Origin: Aurantiochytrium sp. KH105 | Taxonomy: Eukaryota; Sar; Bigyra; Thraustochytrida; Thraustochytriidae | Assembly (NCBI GenBank): GCA_003116975.1 | Contig: BGKB01000069.1 | Coordinates: 248,001-312,000, forward strand | Direction of reading: 5' to 3' | Length of the DNA stretch: 64,000 nucleotides | Shown: in pieces, positions 35,730 through 46,190 of the stretch | Position numbering within the stretch: position 1 is the first letter of the stretch | Layout: the number at the start of each line of letters is the position of its first letter | Notes under the pieces: generated by a model | Seen by the model: only the letters and a program-made list of their open reading frames with translations | The model's database searches: none | What the model was told of the DNA's origin: nothing | Program-made: the position numbers and the translations under genes

Positions 35730-36782
35730 CGCAGCGGCTGTTTGTTGACCGCAAGGTCAACCAACGAACGGCCTCTATCTTGTATTTGCTGCACACTTTG
35801 TGTGCTGTTGATTTGCACCTTGGCAGTCAGGCAGGTAATCAGGCTGGCAGGCAGGTAGGCAGGTAAGCAGGCAGTCAGTCACCTTCCTTGCTTGGCCAGT
35901 GAAGCCAAACTTTCGTCGCCGATTGGCTTGAACACACAGAGACGCACGCACGTTCGCGCCAGCTCGCCACTTTCGCGGTCTGCCTCGTGATATCTCACTC
36001 GTCTTGCGGTTGAAGGTTGGCGCTCCCTTGCGTGGTCGTTAGTTCGTTTGACCTTGATTTGCTCAGGTCCCGCGCCGGCTCGTCGTCTCTCCCGTTCGGT
36101 TTGAGCCGTCGGTGCTGCGTCGCGCGGCGTCGCGCTGGCCCGCCCGTCTGACGTGCTCGCGCCCGCTCTCCGCTCTCGGCCGCGCGTGCGTCTCTCCGTC
36201 GGCACGCCCGCAAGCGCGCGCTCGCTCGCCGCCACGGTTGCCGATCAATCGCTCTTCGATTGGGGACTGCCGCTTACGGTTAGGCTGCCCGCCTGCCCCT
36301 ACCAAACAGGCTAACTACCACTACCACCTCCTAAAGAAAAGCCTAGCAGGCAGCCAGGGGCTCTGCACGTCAAAAAGCAAATCAAATCAACCCCCGGTCG
36401 TTAGGTTGGGCGCGACTAACCACCACCGCCGCCTGCCAGCCTGCAGCTGCAGCCGCCACGCGAGTGCCTGGCTCGCTGGAGAATGATGCACACGAGAGGC
36501 GTGGCCACAAGGATCACGGCAGGATGTACGGAAAGGACAAAGGAAGGTCTTGCGTTGTGGGAAAGAGTTGCGAAGTGGTAATGCAGCCGGCTGACATGTG
36601 AGACAGAGAAATCTATGAATTCATCGTCTAGAGTAACGACTGGAAGGACACACGAGCAAGGCAGCAGAGGCAGACACTGAATCGACGCACGTACACAAAG
36701 ATACAAACAAGCAATCATTTCTAATCAATCGTTGCCGGGGTGAAATCATTTCATCTGCTTTTTTATTCAAAATCATCAACGA
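35730..36782. other. Intergenic, no gene seen
   Basis: 5' region of the LisH gene, with GGCAGGTA-type short repeats at 35824-35880, and the 3' region of the next minus-strand gene. Frames across it carry no conserved motif. Confidence 0.5.
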
Positions 36783-37949
36783 TTAGGGAAACCCACGAGA
36801 GACCAAGGCGCCGCTCTTGTGCAAAAGAGCTTGGAAAAGTACACGCTCCTGACTGCTGCCCCGACGTGCAAAGCTGCCCGTCTCGACCAAAGTTTCGGTT
36901 GGAGAAAGCTCGGCGTGAGCAGCAGGCAGGATGATGCGATCAGGACCCGCACACTGCGAAGTCGGGCGCGGGGCAACAAGATCTCCCGAGGTTTGCGCCA
37001 AATAAACACCGTGCTCAGGCGCAGAAGTCTGCGCAGTGCAATGCCACAGTGACGCGGCTTGAGAACTGTTCCAAGTGACATGGTACGAAGCCAAAACTGT
37101 AGCGGGTGAATTTTCATCCTCAACTTCAGGTTCAACCCCAAGAAGCAGGTCATAGGTTTCTGGATTCGTCTGGCGCATGAGGAGACCACCAGACACGCAC
37201 AAGGTGGGGTTCCTCTTGCGTTCAGAAAGCACGCCTCCAGCTGCCTGCGCCAGGACCTCGGCAAGGGGACGAAAACCGACTACACCGCGCGCTACGACTT
37301 TCTTTCCGAAAGTCGCACAGTATCCGCCAGGAGCTTCTGGGTCCGAGCTCGCCGAGTGCACCAAGACGACATCAGGACGAGCTGAGAGATCTACGGGGCC
37401 GCTGGACTCGGAAGATGCTGTTTCGCTTGGCGCCGCAGCATCGGGCGCAAAGTCACGAACGTCACGCAGCATAAGGGTCAAGAGGGTCGCGACGCCGGCG
37501 TGGTCCGAAATGGCCCGGACATGAGCGCCCGGCGCGGGGCCAAGCATGCCGTCCACCATGAAGAGCGTGCTGGTATCATCGGTTTTATGCGAGCCAATGT
37601 CAGCTTGCGCACTGGTGATGATCTCCGCAAATGTGGCCTTGTCGATGCCGTCGTGATCGAGCATGAGCACGCTTTCTTCGTCTTCGAGTTCGAGACTTCC
37701 ATGCGCTTCGCGAAGCGTGGCCCAGTCAGCGTTGCGGACAATCCTGCGCTCGCCGCGAACCACGCCGCAGGCGGCAGCCGCCCAGCTTGCCGCGGCGTCA
37801 GCCTCGGCATCGGCGCTCTGGCCGCCAAAGGCGACGGCGCGAGGTCGGCGTCGGAAGCTCGTGAGCTGGCGCGACTGCGCTGTGCGACGCGCCTGGCGGC
37901 CGGCGCTTCCGGCTGCCAAGCCTGGAGCTCTTGCGCAAAGCGCTTGCAT
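36783..37949 (-). CDS. Unrecognised, probably mitochondrial protein; weak PEPCK N-lobe resemblance
   Basis: A 388-residue protein. The frame opens at a TTG, and the first ATG is at 37949 (MQALCARAPG). Residues 1-45 are Arg/Ala/Ser/Gln-rich without acidic residues, which suits a mitochondrial presequence. I do not firmly recognise the rest. One segment reads IDKATFAEII, then LFMVDGMLGPAPGAHVRAISDHAGVATLL, then MLRD, then PDVVLVHS. Its spacing resembles the N-terminal lobe of ATP-type PEP carboxykinase (S-F-x-I, VVDAYAGWDPKYRIKVRVI, HNMLIRP, PDFTIYNA). However, the PEPCK kinase-type P-loop (GxxGxGKT) and metal ligands are absent and the length is short. If homologous, it is a non-catalytic derivative. 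Confidence 0.65.
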   Translation of the reverse strand: MQALCARAPGLAAGSAGRQARRTAQSRQLTSFRRRPRAVAFGGQSADAEADAAASWAAAACGVVRGERRIVRNADWATLREAHGSLELEDEESVLMLDHDGIDKATFAEIITSAQADIGSHKTDDTSTLFMVDGMLGPAPGAHVRAISDHAGVATLLTLMLRDVRDFAPDAAAPSETASSESSGPVDLSARPDVVLVHSASSDPEAPGGYCATFGKKVVARGVVGFRPLAEVLAQAAGGVLSERKRNPTLCVSGGLLMRQTNPETYDLLLGVEPEVEDENSPATVLASYHVTWNSSQAASLWHCTAQTSAPEHGVYLAQTSGDLVAPRPTSQCAGPDRIILPAAHAELSPTETLVETGSFARRGSSQERVLFQALLHKSGALVSRGFP

Positions 37950-38492
37950 TGTTTTCGTTGACGAGCAATGGGCGGGAGTGGTCAAAGCTTATTCGTATGT
38001 GTTGGGTGGATGGTGCTTGTTGCTGTTGCTTGCTTGCCTGATCTGACCATGGTGTTGATCATCGCCACGACTGTCGGCATGGCGTCTTGCTTGACGAAAC
38101 AAGATAAGACGAGACAGAAGTCAAGCAGCGGTTCCCTTGCCGGTTTCGAGGTGGTCCAGGTCGCTGCACTTTTTCTTTCGTGGGAGACAATCATGCACAA
38201 CTTTGGCCGGGTCTGCTGCGTCTGCGGCGTCCTAATGAGAAAAAGAAAAAGAAAAGGAAAAGGCAAGAAAAAGGAGCAGAGTAAAATGTCCGTGCCCCAG
38301 CCTGACTGACTATTCTCCTTCGATATAGCCCAGCCTAGCTTACCGCAGCGCAGCTTGCTACCATAACCGTCGTAGCCAGCGCCACGATTGTTGACTGTGA
38401 GTGAGAGTATTTTGTTTAGTTGGTTACATTTATCCCATCCACTCATCCATCATGAGGAGATAGCGTCATTGAGACACCTCTCTGCCTTTTGG

Positions 38493-38524
<32 letters not shown>
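38493..38524. repeat. (GGCT)8 microsatellite
   Basis: Eight perfect tetramers. The unit is the same sequence class as GCCA on the opposite strand. Confidence 0.95.
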
Positions 38525-40185
38525 CGCTGGCTGCCAACATACCAACATGCCACCATGGTCACAGCCGTAGCCGTCTCCAGCGATCGATTGCAAGCATCAT
38601 GATCGTGTCCCAACCATCCAGCCATTAATCCACCAGTCACACCAACCAGCCAGCCGGCTCGCTTGGTTGGCTGCTACTTGACCATTTCGTTTCCGTCGCC
38701 GAGTTGAATGAGCGATGACCATTTTTACAGCGATTCGGTCTCTCCAGGCCGCAAGCTCTCACGCTTGGAGTCCCATTCACGACACGGCCGTCCGCGGGGA
38801 CTTGGCTGACCTTCGGACGGGACGCTGCGCGACTTGCTTCCTTTGTGCTCGGCGTCGGCAGCGGCTACAGGCCACAGCGGCAGCGGCTCGTGTATGTACA
38901 AGGCCTCCGCGATCCGCCAGGGCCTTCGTTAGGGTGCTACGAGTCGCTCGCCGTCGCAGACGCTGCTGAGAACTCCACCCTCCAAGCCTGGCCATCGCAT
39001 CGCATGCATGGCGCATCGTGTCGTAGCATCCAGAAGCGGCATACAGCCGGTCCCACGGTGCTGTATGTAATGGCATCATGATGACGCCGGATTACAACAC
39101 TGCAGCCAGGTGTGGCGTGGTACGTACGCAATGGCGTCGAGGCGACCGTTGTCGACGCCATGCGCAGCCCGCCGCCACAGAGACTCACTCACGTCCACGC
39201 ACGGCGCCCGTCCTTCATTCGGCCTGCCGCGGCGAGAAAAAGATCGACAGGCAGCCGGCCAGCTGCAGCTGGCTGCAGACAGACGGCCGTCTCCCTCGCC
39301 AAGTTGCCAGCGCCGAGCCAGCTAGCCAGCCAGCCAGCCGGCCAGGAGTCTATCTGTCTATATGTCTGTCTTCGCACTGCAAGGAAGACGCCGCCGTCTC
39401 TCTCCCGCCCTCCGGCCCTGGCCTTCGGGCTCTCGCTCGCCCTCAGGTCCTCGCCGCGCTCTCGGCGCTCTCGCCGCAGCGCGGCCCAGCGCACGCCAGC
39501 GCACGGGTGCGCTCGCGGCTTTCTTTCTGGCGCTCGATGTGTTGTGCGCGACCGCGGCCGAAGATGCGCACTCTTCCGTCGCTCGACACTGCTGGGCCGC
39601 TGCGCCGCGCCGCGGCCACGCCGCGTGCCCTTTCACACCCCGCGCCGCGCCACGCCACGCGGCGCGGCGCGGCGCGGCGAGAACTGGGCGTGGCCGCGAG
39701 GGAGGCGCGGTCAACGCGGGCGAGGCGGCCCGTCCGTCTTGCCTCTCGCCGCTCGCGGAAGAGAGCGCAGGCCGCGCTGGCTGCTCGCGGCGCGGCTGCG
39801 TCGAGTTGGGAGAGAGAACGGGCCTGAGAGAGAGGGGGGGAACCTGCAGCTGCCTGGAGAACGAGAACGGAAGAGAGAAACCCGGCCATTACGCGAGGAG
39901 AGCTGGGAAGAGAACGGGCGCGCTGGGCGGGGACGAAGACGCTGGACGCTGGACGCGAGACGCGGAGAGCAAACCCAGATCGAGAGAAGCGAAGCGACGC
40001 GAGCGAGACGAGGCGAGGCGAGGGGAGAGGAGACGAGAAGCGCAGACGAGAGACGCCGCCGACGGGGAGGACAGGCCGCTGGACGCGAGGACGCGAGGGA
40101 GGTCCCGGGACGCGAGACAGTCACGAAATCGGCAGGTGGGGGCCAGGAGCGGGCAAGCAGCTTGCGCCAGGAACAGGTGGGCGGG

Positions 40186-40216
<31 letters not shown>

Positions 40217-40217
40217 A
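40186..40217. repeat. (AGCC)n microsatellite
   Basis: About seven tandem AGCC tetramers. A second, shorter array follows at about 40308-40330. Confidence 0.9.
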
Positions 40218-40433
40218 CCTGACCGGGAGACAGTCGGCCAGAGCAGACAGACAGGCAACGAACGCGGCGGTCGCAGCGCGAGAGAAGGACGCCAGCCGGC
40301 CAGCCAAGCCAGCCAGCCAGCCAGCCAGCCCGCACGCCATCCGGCAACACTGTGTGTCACAAAGCAGAAACAACTTGCAAAGCAAAGCAAAGCAAAACAG
40401 CTTCACCGGACACAGAGAAAAGACTGAGACACC

Positions 40434-40922
40434 ATGCCCGTGCGCTTCGCAGAGCGCGCAGAGGTCTTCATGTTTGAGAACGTCGAGGGCGACGCCGAGT
40501 GGAGGCGGCCCTTCGCCAACTACAACCTCGAGTACAAGCGGGAGGCACGCTTGTTCGACCTCGTGCTCGAATGGAAAAGGACGCAGAAACGCGTCGCACC
40601 GCACTCCAAGATGAAGAACAGGGCCATCAAGACGTTGGTGGGCAAGCAATACGCGAAGAAGGTGCTCGCGGTCTTCGGCGCAAAGACCGTAGGCGAGCTC
40701 GAGAACGCCATCCTCGAGAGCGTGCTCGCGCAGTGGCCGCTGTTGGAGATGCGTGCCACGCAAGGCGACTACAAGCTCAGCTCCGAGATCGTTCTCAGTG
40801 TTGTGGCGGAGACGCTCTTCGACAAACTTGACTTTTGCCTTGAGGGCGACGAGAACAAGGCCAAGTTCTTCAGTCTCGTCTTCCACGTCTCCCAGGGCAT
40901 TCTCAACGTCCGCTACCCCTAG
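40434..40922 (+). CDS. Small conserved-looking protein of unknown function
   Basis: A 162-residue protein I do not recognise. The start ATG sits in a good context (gagacaccATGc), and the third positions are strongly G/C as in the neighbouring genes. It is a compact, mostly helical, soluble protein without a signal peptide, membrane segment or low complexity. Arrangement: an amphipathic N-terminus (FAERAEVFMFENVEG), a charged helix (ARLFDLVLEWKRTQK), a basic helix (SKMKNRAIKTLVGKQYAKKVL) and an acidic-hydrophobic end. The helix spacing faintly recalls RGS domains (a Phe-containing helix then a basic helix), but the diagnostic residues are not clear. It is flanked by long spacers with no functional clue. 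Confidence 0.7.
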   Translation: MPVRFAERAEVFMFENVEGDAEWRRPFANYNLEYKREARLFDLVLEWKRTQKRVAPHSKMKNRAIKTLVGKQYAKKVLAVFGAKTVGELENAILESVLAQWPLLEMRATQGDYKLSSEIVLSVVAETLFDKLDFCLEGDENKAKFFSLVFHVSQGILNVRYP

Positions 40923-42246
40923 ATCCGCCACCACCCGTCCACATCCACATATTCCTTTCTTATCAAGCACGCAACGCAAGGACGCTCCACCCCTCTCACG
41001 CTCTTGACGAGCGCACAATTGACCACTTATGGGAGCGTCTTTTGTTTCAAGCGCTGCAAACCTCACAGATTCCACTCGCGCAGGCGAGGCGAGCGCTCTG
41101 TTAGAGAGTGCCCCCGCCGTAACGAGCGCGCCATCATGTATACATTTCCATTTTCTCCTTTCCTTTCCTATCCTCTCGCAGGCAGGAAAGCAAGCAGGCA
41201 GAGACCGTAACCTTTGAATTATACCTTTTCTTTTCTTTTCTTTACTTTTCTTTTCTTCGGGCCCCCTGGCGGCCCATTTTTCCATGTATTCCATTCATTC
41301 CATTCTATTTATCCCATCCATCCTCGAAGTGCCCTTTTCTTTTGCTTGCGCTCTCGAAGACGGTGGGAAATTTACATGACAGCCACGAAACCAAAGCTCG
41401 GGGCACAAATTCGACCCACGGCACATACCAGCTGCAGAACGGGAGAAGAACGAACCAAGAAACAAAGAAAGAAAATAAAATGGAGCGCTGCGTTCACGAG
41501 AAAGATCGAGACCAGACCAGACGAACATCGCTATGGACGCTCACATGCACGAGAGCGTCTGCCTGCAGAGGCACAATCTCGAATTTCTCATGCGGGGAAA
41601 AAAAATATCGCATGCGCATGACTGGAACGCGTGAAAAGCTCGGGACTCGTTTGGCCCGCAAGAAACTATGCTGGATTGCAATGCTTGATAAACCGGGACC
41701 AATGCTCGTAAACAACGCAAGAGACAACGTCCCGCCTCCGAAACATACACTCACACTGATTATTTGATAGATGGACGGATGAAGCCAAGAGATGTCTGCG
41801 TATTACTGACTGATGGTCTCTCTGTCTGTCTATCTATCTGTCTGTCACGTCTGTTTGTCCACACGTGATGCATTGTCTGCATCTGCTCAGCGCTAAACTG
41901 TAAGGCATAGGCTTGGAGAGGTGAAAGAGGAAATGCTCATAGTTTATTACTTATTATGAGGAAAAATAGGGAAGGAATGGAAATGAAAGCAAGAGTAGCT
42001 GCAACAACGTCGACGAGAAGCCTAGTGTACATGAATGCGAGCAAAGGAAAACAAGATAACTGAAAAGGAGGGAAAGCGAACGAGCAGACCTCGGAGGCAA
42101 CGATAGAGTCGTGGATAATGCAAATCCAACTTGACCGTACTCGAACACATCCGGTGAGCTCCATTGCTGACTTCGCTGGCATCACCTTTTTCTCAGTTTT
42201 TCCGTCCAGATCTACTCCCCTCCATCCAAGCATATAATCCCCTGGC
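40923..42246. other. Intergenic, no gene seen
   Basis: This 1.3-kb stretch between convergent genes is less GC-rich than the coding sequence. It has CTTTT-type runs (41225-41260), CATTC repeats (41286-41310) and TGTCTATC repeats (41820-41850). No supported ORF or RNA gene. Confidence 0.5.
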
Positions 42247-43707
42247 TCACGTCTGCTCCTCGCTGTCTGTCGTGCCCTCGTACCAGTTTCGAACGCACTT
42301 GCTGCACTCCTTGTTGAGACATTCAAAGAGCGACGAAAGACCGAGGCCCTCGGCCGCAAAACGTGGGTTGGTCGACATGCTGTGCGGCAGCAAGAGCCTG
42401 ACAAACTGATCATGGTGCAGCTTTTTCGCGCCTTCCTTGTCAAAGAGGTGGAAAAGCGTCCACGCTTGTGCTTTTGTGAGCTTGGCACGCGTGACCGCGA
42501 GCGCAGCGCGGTTGATATTGGTCGGGCTAAAGTGGCCATCCTCGTAGCTGTAGCGCCGCACCGCCTCCTCCATTTGCACCAACGAGCGCACGACTTCTTG
42601 CCAAATCACAAACTGTTCAAAACTCACGCGAAGCTGATTTCCCACGACGTTGTCAGGGTCCACCGTATCCGGAAGACGGCCTGCGGCAATTTCTTGCTCA
42701 GCAATCTCACGTGGCACTTTCGTGTACGCAACAGAATTGGCGCGTTCCACAATTTCGGAGCGATAGTCCGACGGGACGAGCGCGGCCACGCTTCGCGCGA
42801 ACGCCTTGAGCGACATGGTCGCCTCGCCGTCGCCGTCGAGACCGTCGCTCAAAAGAAAGTACTGCATGTGCTGCACATTGTCACGAAGTTCGAGATGGAA
42901 GTCCCTAAACTCCTCAAAAGTAAGCGTCCGCTTCAAGTCTGGACCGAAAAGGTAGTGTGTGATGCTTGGCGGTTCGTGTTTGGTCGTGTATCCTTGGCCA
43001 CGAATTTTGATGTTGCGTTCCATGATAAAATGAAAATTGTGCACGTTGAGGCCCGTGCCACGGAGCTGCACGTTTTTAAAGTCCTCGCCCGCGCACATAC
43101 CAAAGGCCACTGGAATCTCTGCCGCAGGAAGCGCAAGCAGCGTCACAATCACAAGGAAACGCGGATACGAAATGAGTCCCGAGTCGTCGTCCCCAAAGCG
43201 GAAAAAGTCCGGCATCTCGTCCTTGGTGAACTCGAGCTTGTCATTGTCCTTTTCAAACATGGGGATATTGATCGGCCTCGAGTTCGGCGACGGTGGCACG
43301 CCTGGACTGATTGCCCGCACCAGGTCCAGGGGCGTCATATACTCCTCGCCGTCGAGGACCACCGAGCTAAAATACTTGAAGATCTTCTCCAGCGATGCCG
43401 TCTCGCGGAGCCTGTACTCGTACCCGAGGATGACGCTGTCGAGGCTCGTCAGGTTGGTGTTGGCGCGCCTCAGCCGCGTCCGACTCGCAAACCGCGACAT
43501 GGCGTTCGCTTCTGCCTGTCGCGCCTTGTCGTCGACCGTCGTGGGCTGTGCGTCTGCTCTGCGGCCCTGCCACAGCGCCAGCGTCCCAGACCCGGCGACC
43601 ACCGCGGCCGCCATCAGTCCCGCCGCGCGCCCGCCGCTCGCGCGGAGCCCCGCGCGCAGCATGCTTGCCCGAGCCGCACCAGTTTCCTTGAGAATTGGTT
43701 TTGCCAT
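42247..43707 (-). CDS. MICU-family mitochondrial protein with degenerate EF-hands
   Basis: A 486-residue relative of MICU1, the calcium gatekeeper of the mitochondrial uniporter. I chose the ATG at 43707 because MAKPILKETGAARASMLRAG plus a hydrophobic segment (~38-52) looks like a mitochondrial presequence and membrane anchor; another ATG at 43923 adds 72 unremarkable residues. Family landmarks are LEKIFKYFSSV, the MTPLDLVRAISPG helix, GLISYPRFLVIVTLL, THYLFGPDLKRTLTFEEF and the final FHLFDKEG..LHHDQFVRLLLP. MICU1 has canonical EF loops at two positions. Here both have lost their ligands: the first reads MCAGEDFKN and the second DKEGAKKLHHDQ. Acidic loops appear at the pseudo-EF positions (GDDDSGLIS, LDGDGEATM). 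It may be a calcium-insensitive or re-wired regulator. Confidence 0.82.
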   Translation of the reverse strand: MAKPILKETGAARASMLRAGLRASGGRAAGLMAAAVVAGSGTLALWQGRRADAQPTTVDDKARQAEANAMSRFASRTRLRRANTNLTSLDSVILGYEYRLRETASLEKIFKYFSSVVLDGEEYMTPLDLVRAISPGVPPSPNSRPINIPMFEKDNDKLEFTKDEMPDFFRFGDDDSGLISYPRFLVIVTLLALPAAEIPVAFGMCAGEDFKNVQLRGTGLNVHNFHFIMERNIKIRGQGYTTKHEPPSITHYLFGPDLKRTLTFEEFRDFHLELRDNVQHMQYFLLSDGLDGDGEATMSLKAFARSVAALVPSDYRSEIVERANSVAYTKVPREIAEQEIAAGRLPDTVDPDNVVGNQLRVSFEQFVIWQEVVRSLVQMEEAVRRYSYEDGHFSPTNINRAALAVTRAKLTKAQAWTLFHLFDKEGAKKLHHDQFVRLLLPHSMSTNPRFAAEGLGLSSLFECLNKECSKCVRNWYEGTTDSEEQT

Positions 43708-44493
43708 TGACCACCGCGATGAGACGCTCTGCTCGCTCGCTCTGCTCCTCTGAATTTCACAGTCAATCAGTTCCTCGCAATGCAGTTTCCGCGTCTGTCT
43801 GCAGCTGCAACTAGAGGTGGCTGGACGAGAGAGAGCATCGTGAGCGATGGCCCACGTCGCTTCTAGCCCAAGATTGCATCCGAGGCAAGGTATACTGATC
43901 CGTCGAAACTTGAATGGCGACATCGAAGAGCGCCCCGATTGGGACGGTCTTGCAAAGACCGATCACGTATGTTGTCATTTGACCTAGAATCAGCAAAATC
44001 AATTTGCAATGGAACAATTTGCAATCAGCGTCTGGTGCTAGCTGCACTCCAGCCGCCGCGCTGATTTCGAGTTTACTGCAAAAATACCAATCAAGATTCT
44101 CATACCTTGACCATCCCCACAGATTGGCCTGCCGTGATGCGCCCTGCAAGGCGATGCGCCCTGCAAGGCGTTGCGCCCCTTCTTGACCTCATCGCTCACT
44201 GTCAAGCATGCGTGGCAAGGGCTTGTGACTCGCTCGTGGTCGATAAGATTGGACTTTGCCAGATGTAATCATCGTAAACGATGACCTCACTCAGGTTGGA
44301 CAATCGGGTTGAACCAAGAACTAGCCTTGCTCCAGCAAATAACTAATCTTTGCTGCAGCCGACATCGACTGCAACCTTGGCAGATCAGATTGCCACGGCC
44401 TGGGAAAGCCTCCTTGCGGACACCACGGGCGGCAGAAAGCGAAACGAAGGGACGAAGGGACGCAGCAAGAGAAGCTCGCAAACGAGGGTGACG
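43708..44493. other. Divergent promoter spacer
   Basis: This spacer lies between the MICU-like and CoA-transferase starts. It includes two copies of a 17-bp direct repeat (44136-44152 and 44153-44169) plus a partial third. The CoA-transferase frame is open from a TTG at 44350. No separate gene is supported. Confidence 0.5.
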
Positions 44494-45999
44494 ATGCATC
44501 AGGGTCGTCGAAGTGCACTTGGCGGTGCGGCCTCGGCCCTCGAGGAGATCTTGGCCTGCACAGGCCTTGAGCGCGGTGTCTTTGCGACCAAGGTAGACGT
44601 AGAGACGCCTCGCGTCGACCAAGGAGGTATTGATGGTCTCCTTCGGACGCCTTTCTATGCCGAAAGAGTTGCGACAGCCACACTTGCAGCCCTTGCTCTC
44701 GCAGCCGAAAAACTAAGCACGAAACCGGCACAAAAGATCTGCGTCAATTCAACAGTTGCGTGTGCCGCCATCCGTCAAGAGCGCTACATGAAGATCAACG
44801 GCGAGGCCATCAAGACGTGGGACCCTATCAGCGGATTGTACTGTACCGGCGACGCCAGACACATTCAGTTGCATTGCAATTTCCCTCATCATCGCAAGCT
44901 TGCTCTAGAGGTTCTTGGCATTGACGAGAGCGCCAGCGTCACGCGCGAGGAAGTGGAAACGGCCATGGCGCGCGAAAAGGACGTTTTTGATCTCGAGGAT
45001 CGACTTTTTCAGGCTGGCGCATGTGCAGCCGCCGTACGCACCCCTGAAGAGTGGGATGCCCACCCGCAGCAGGCAGCGATCGCCGAGCTACCGCTTATCG
45101 AGTTTGAGACTGTGGAATGCAAGCACCAAGACATCAAACAGGCAGCGCAAGCTCGCCTTGATGCATGGATGGAGCGACGCGACCCTCATGCTGCGAGCGC
45201 AAGTGGTCTTCGGTGCCTGGACCTGACCAGGGTTTTAGCAGGACCCATTGCCGGACGCAGCATGGCGGATCTCGGCGCCTCCGTCATGCGTGTGAGTGGG
45301 CCTGGGCGTCCGTACATTCCTATGCTAAGTATCCTTACGGGTCCCGGCAAGCAGACATGCGAAATTGATCTCGAGACGAAGCAAGGTCGCGAGAGTCTTG
45401 AGAAGCTTCTCAAGACTACGGATGTATTTTTTAACGCGTACCGGCGGGGAAGCCTCACAAAGCACGGCTTGGACTCTGCTTCGATTGCGGCGCGACACCC
45501 GGGGATAATTGTCATCGAAATTGATGCGTACTCTCGCAAAGGACCGTGGGCTGGAAAGCGAGGTTTTGATTCTCTCGTGCAGTGCGCTTCAGGCCTGGCA
45601 CACGCACACTCCGTGGCTCTCGGACAGCGAGAAACGGTGTCGCACCTTCCAGTACAGCTGCTCGACTATGTGACAGGCTATCTTGCAACCTTTGCTGGCA
45701 TTACCGCGCGTTTGGATCAAGTGGCTACCCAGGACCCATCGTCGCGCATCGTACGCCTTTCGCTAGCTCGCACCGCGCAATGGCTTCGCGATCAGGGCGT
45801 CAAGGATGCTGGTCAAGCCTGGGAGACGGCTCAAGATGTACCTGCATCAATGATTGAGAGCGCATTCGTGGAGCGAACGACGCCTGATGGCGCAAAAGCG
45901 ACCATTCTTGGTTTTCCATGGACAACCGAGCCTGCATCAAAAGCGGGCTTGGGTCATGTCATAGAAGCCATTGGAAGTGGGCCTGCCCGCTGGTTGTGA
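44494..45999 (+). CDS. Class III CoA-transferase family protein (CaiB/BaiF type)
   Basis: A 501-residue protein starting at the ATG at 44494; the frame extends to 44350 only via TTG. The C-terminal half carries the family III entry motif LRCLDLTRVLAGPIAGRSMADLGA, then LLKTTDVFFNAYRRGSLTKHGLD, ARHPGIIVIEIDAY and LLDYVTGYLA. The N-terminal half contains a second, degenerate CoA-transferase-like segment (RQERYMKINGE, DPISGLYCTGDARHIQLHCNFPHHR, CAAAVRTPEEWDAHP). That two-part layout matches a bacterial group of ~450-500-residue proteins often annotated simply as CoA-transferase. Family III enzymes move CoA between carboxylic acids through an Asp-linked intermediate; the substrate cannot be read here. 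There is no PTS1 or clear presequence. Bacterial origin by transfer is possible but untested. Confidence 0.85.
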   Translation: MHQGRRSALGGAASALEEILACTGLERGVFATKVDVETPRVDQGGIDGLLRTPFYAERVATATLAALALAAEKLSTKPAQKICVNSTVACAAIRQERYMKINGEAIKTWDPISGLYCTGDARHIQLHCNFPHHRKLALEVLGIDESASVTREEVETAMAREKDVFDLEDRLFQAGACAAAVRTPEEWDAHPQQAAIAELPLIEFETVECKHQDIKQAAQARLDAWMERRDPHAASASGLRCLDLTRVLAGPIAGRSMADLGASVMRVSGPGRPYIPMLSILTGPGKQTCEIDLETKQGRESLEKLLKTTDVFFNAYRRGSLTKHGLDSASIAARHPGIIVIEIDAYSRKGPWAGKRGFDSLVQCASGLAHAHSVALGQRETVSHLPVQLLDYVTGYLATFAGITARLDQVATQDPSSRIVRLSLARTAQWLRDQGVKDAGQAWETAQDVPASMIESAFVERTTPDGAKATILGFPWTTEPASKAGLGHVIEAIGSGPARWL

Positions 46000-46190
46000 G
46001 TTTACGCTCTTGATTACGAGCTGCCGCATCGATTGACTTCATCGGCCATCTTTGAATGTGCTTGCAGATACTTGCATCAAGCACGTGAACAGCAATTGAT
46101 CAACCTTCTTCAAGACATATTATTTATCTTACAGTCTCAGATGTGCCTCCTTGGGAATGCTCCCCTCCATGCGTGCTGCGTCGGATCTTT

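Larger units (their letters stand above)
37950..40433. other. Repeat-rich spacer without a recognisable gene
   Basis: This 2.5-kb stretch is upstream of genes on both sides. It contains (GGCT)8 at 38493-38524, CCAG/AGCC tetramers at 40186-40217 and 40308-40330, and a GC-rich leader (39400-40130). Long overlapping frames on both strands, including one crossing into the 162-residue gene, are Arg/Ala/Ser-rich and repeat-driven. Confidence 0.5.

Noticed and set aside
39112-40614. 500-codon plus-strand frame and a 527-codon minus-strand frame (39711-41294)
   Set aside because: Repeat-driven Arg/Ala/Ser composition. Both overlap the 162-residue gene, which has the better start context and complexity.
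44136-44169. 17-bp direct repeat as a possible mobile-element or attachment-site mark
   Set aside because: Only two copies plus a partial, tandem rather than flanking, with no integrase or transposase nearby; most likely a small local duplication.
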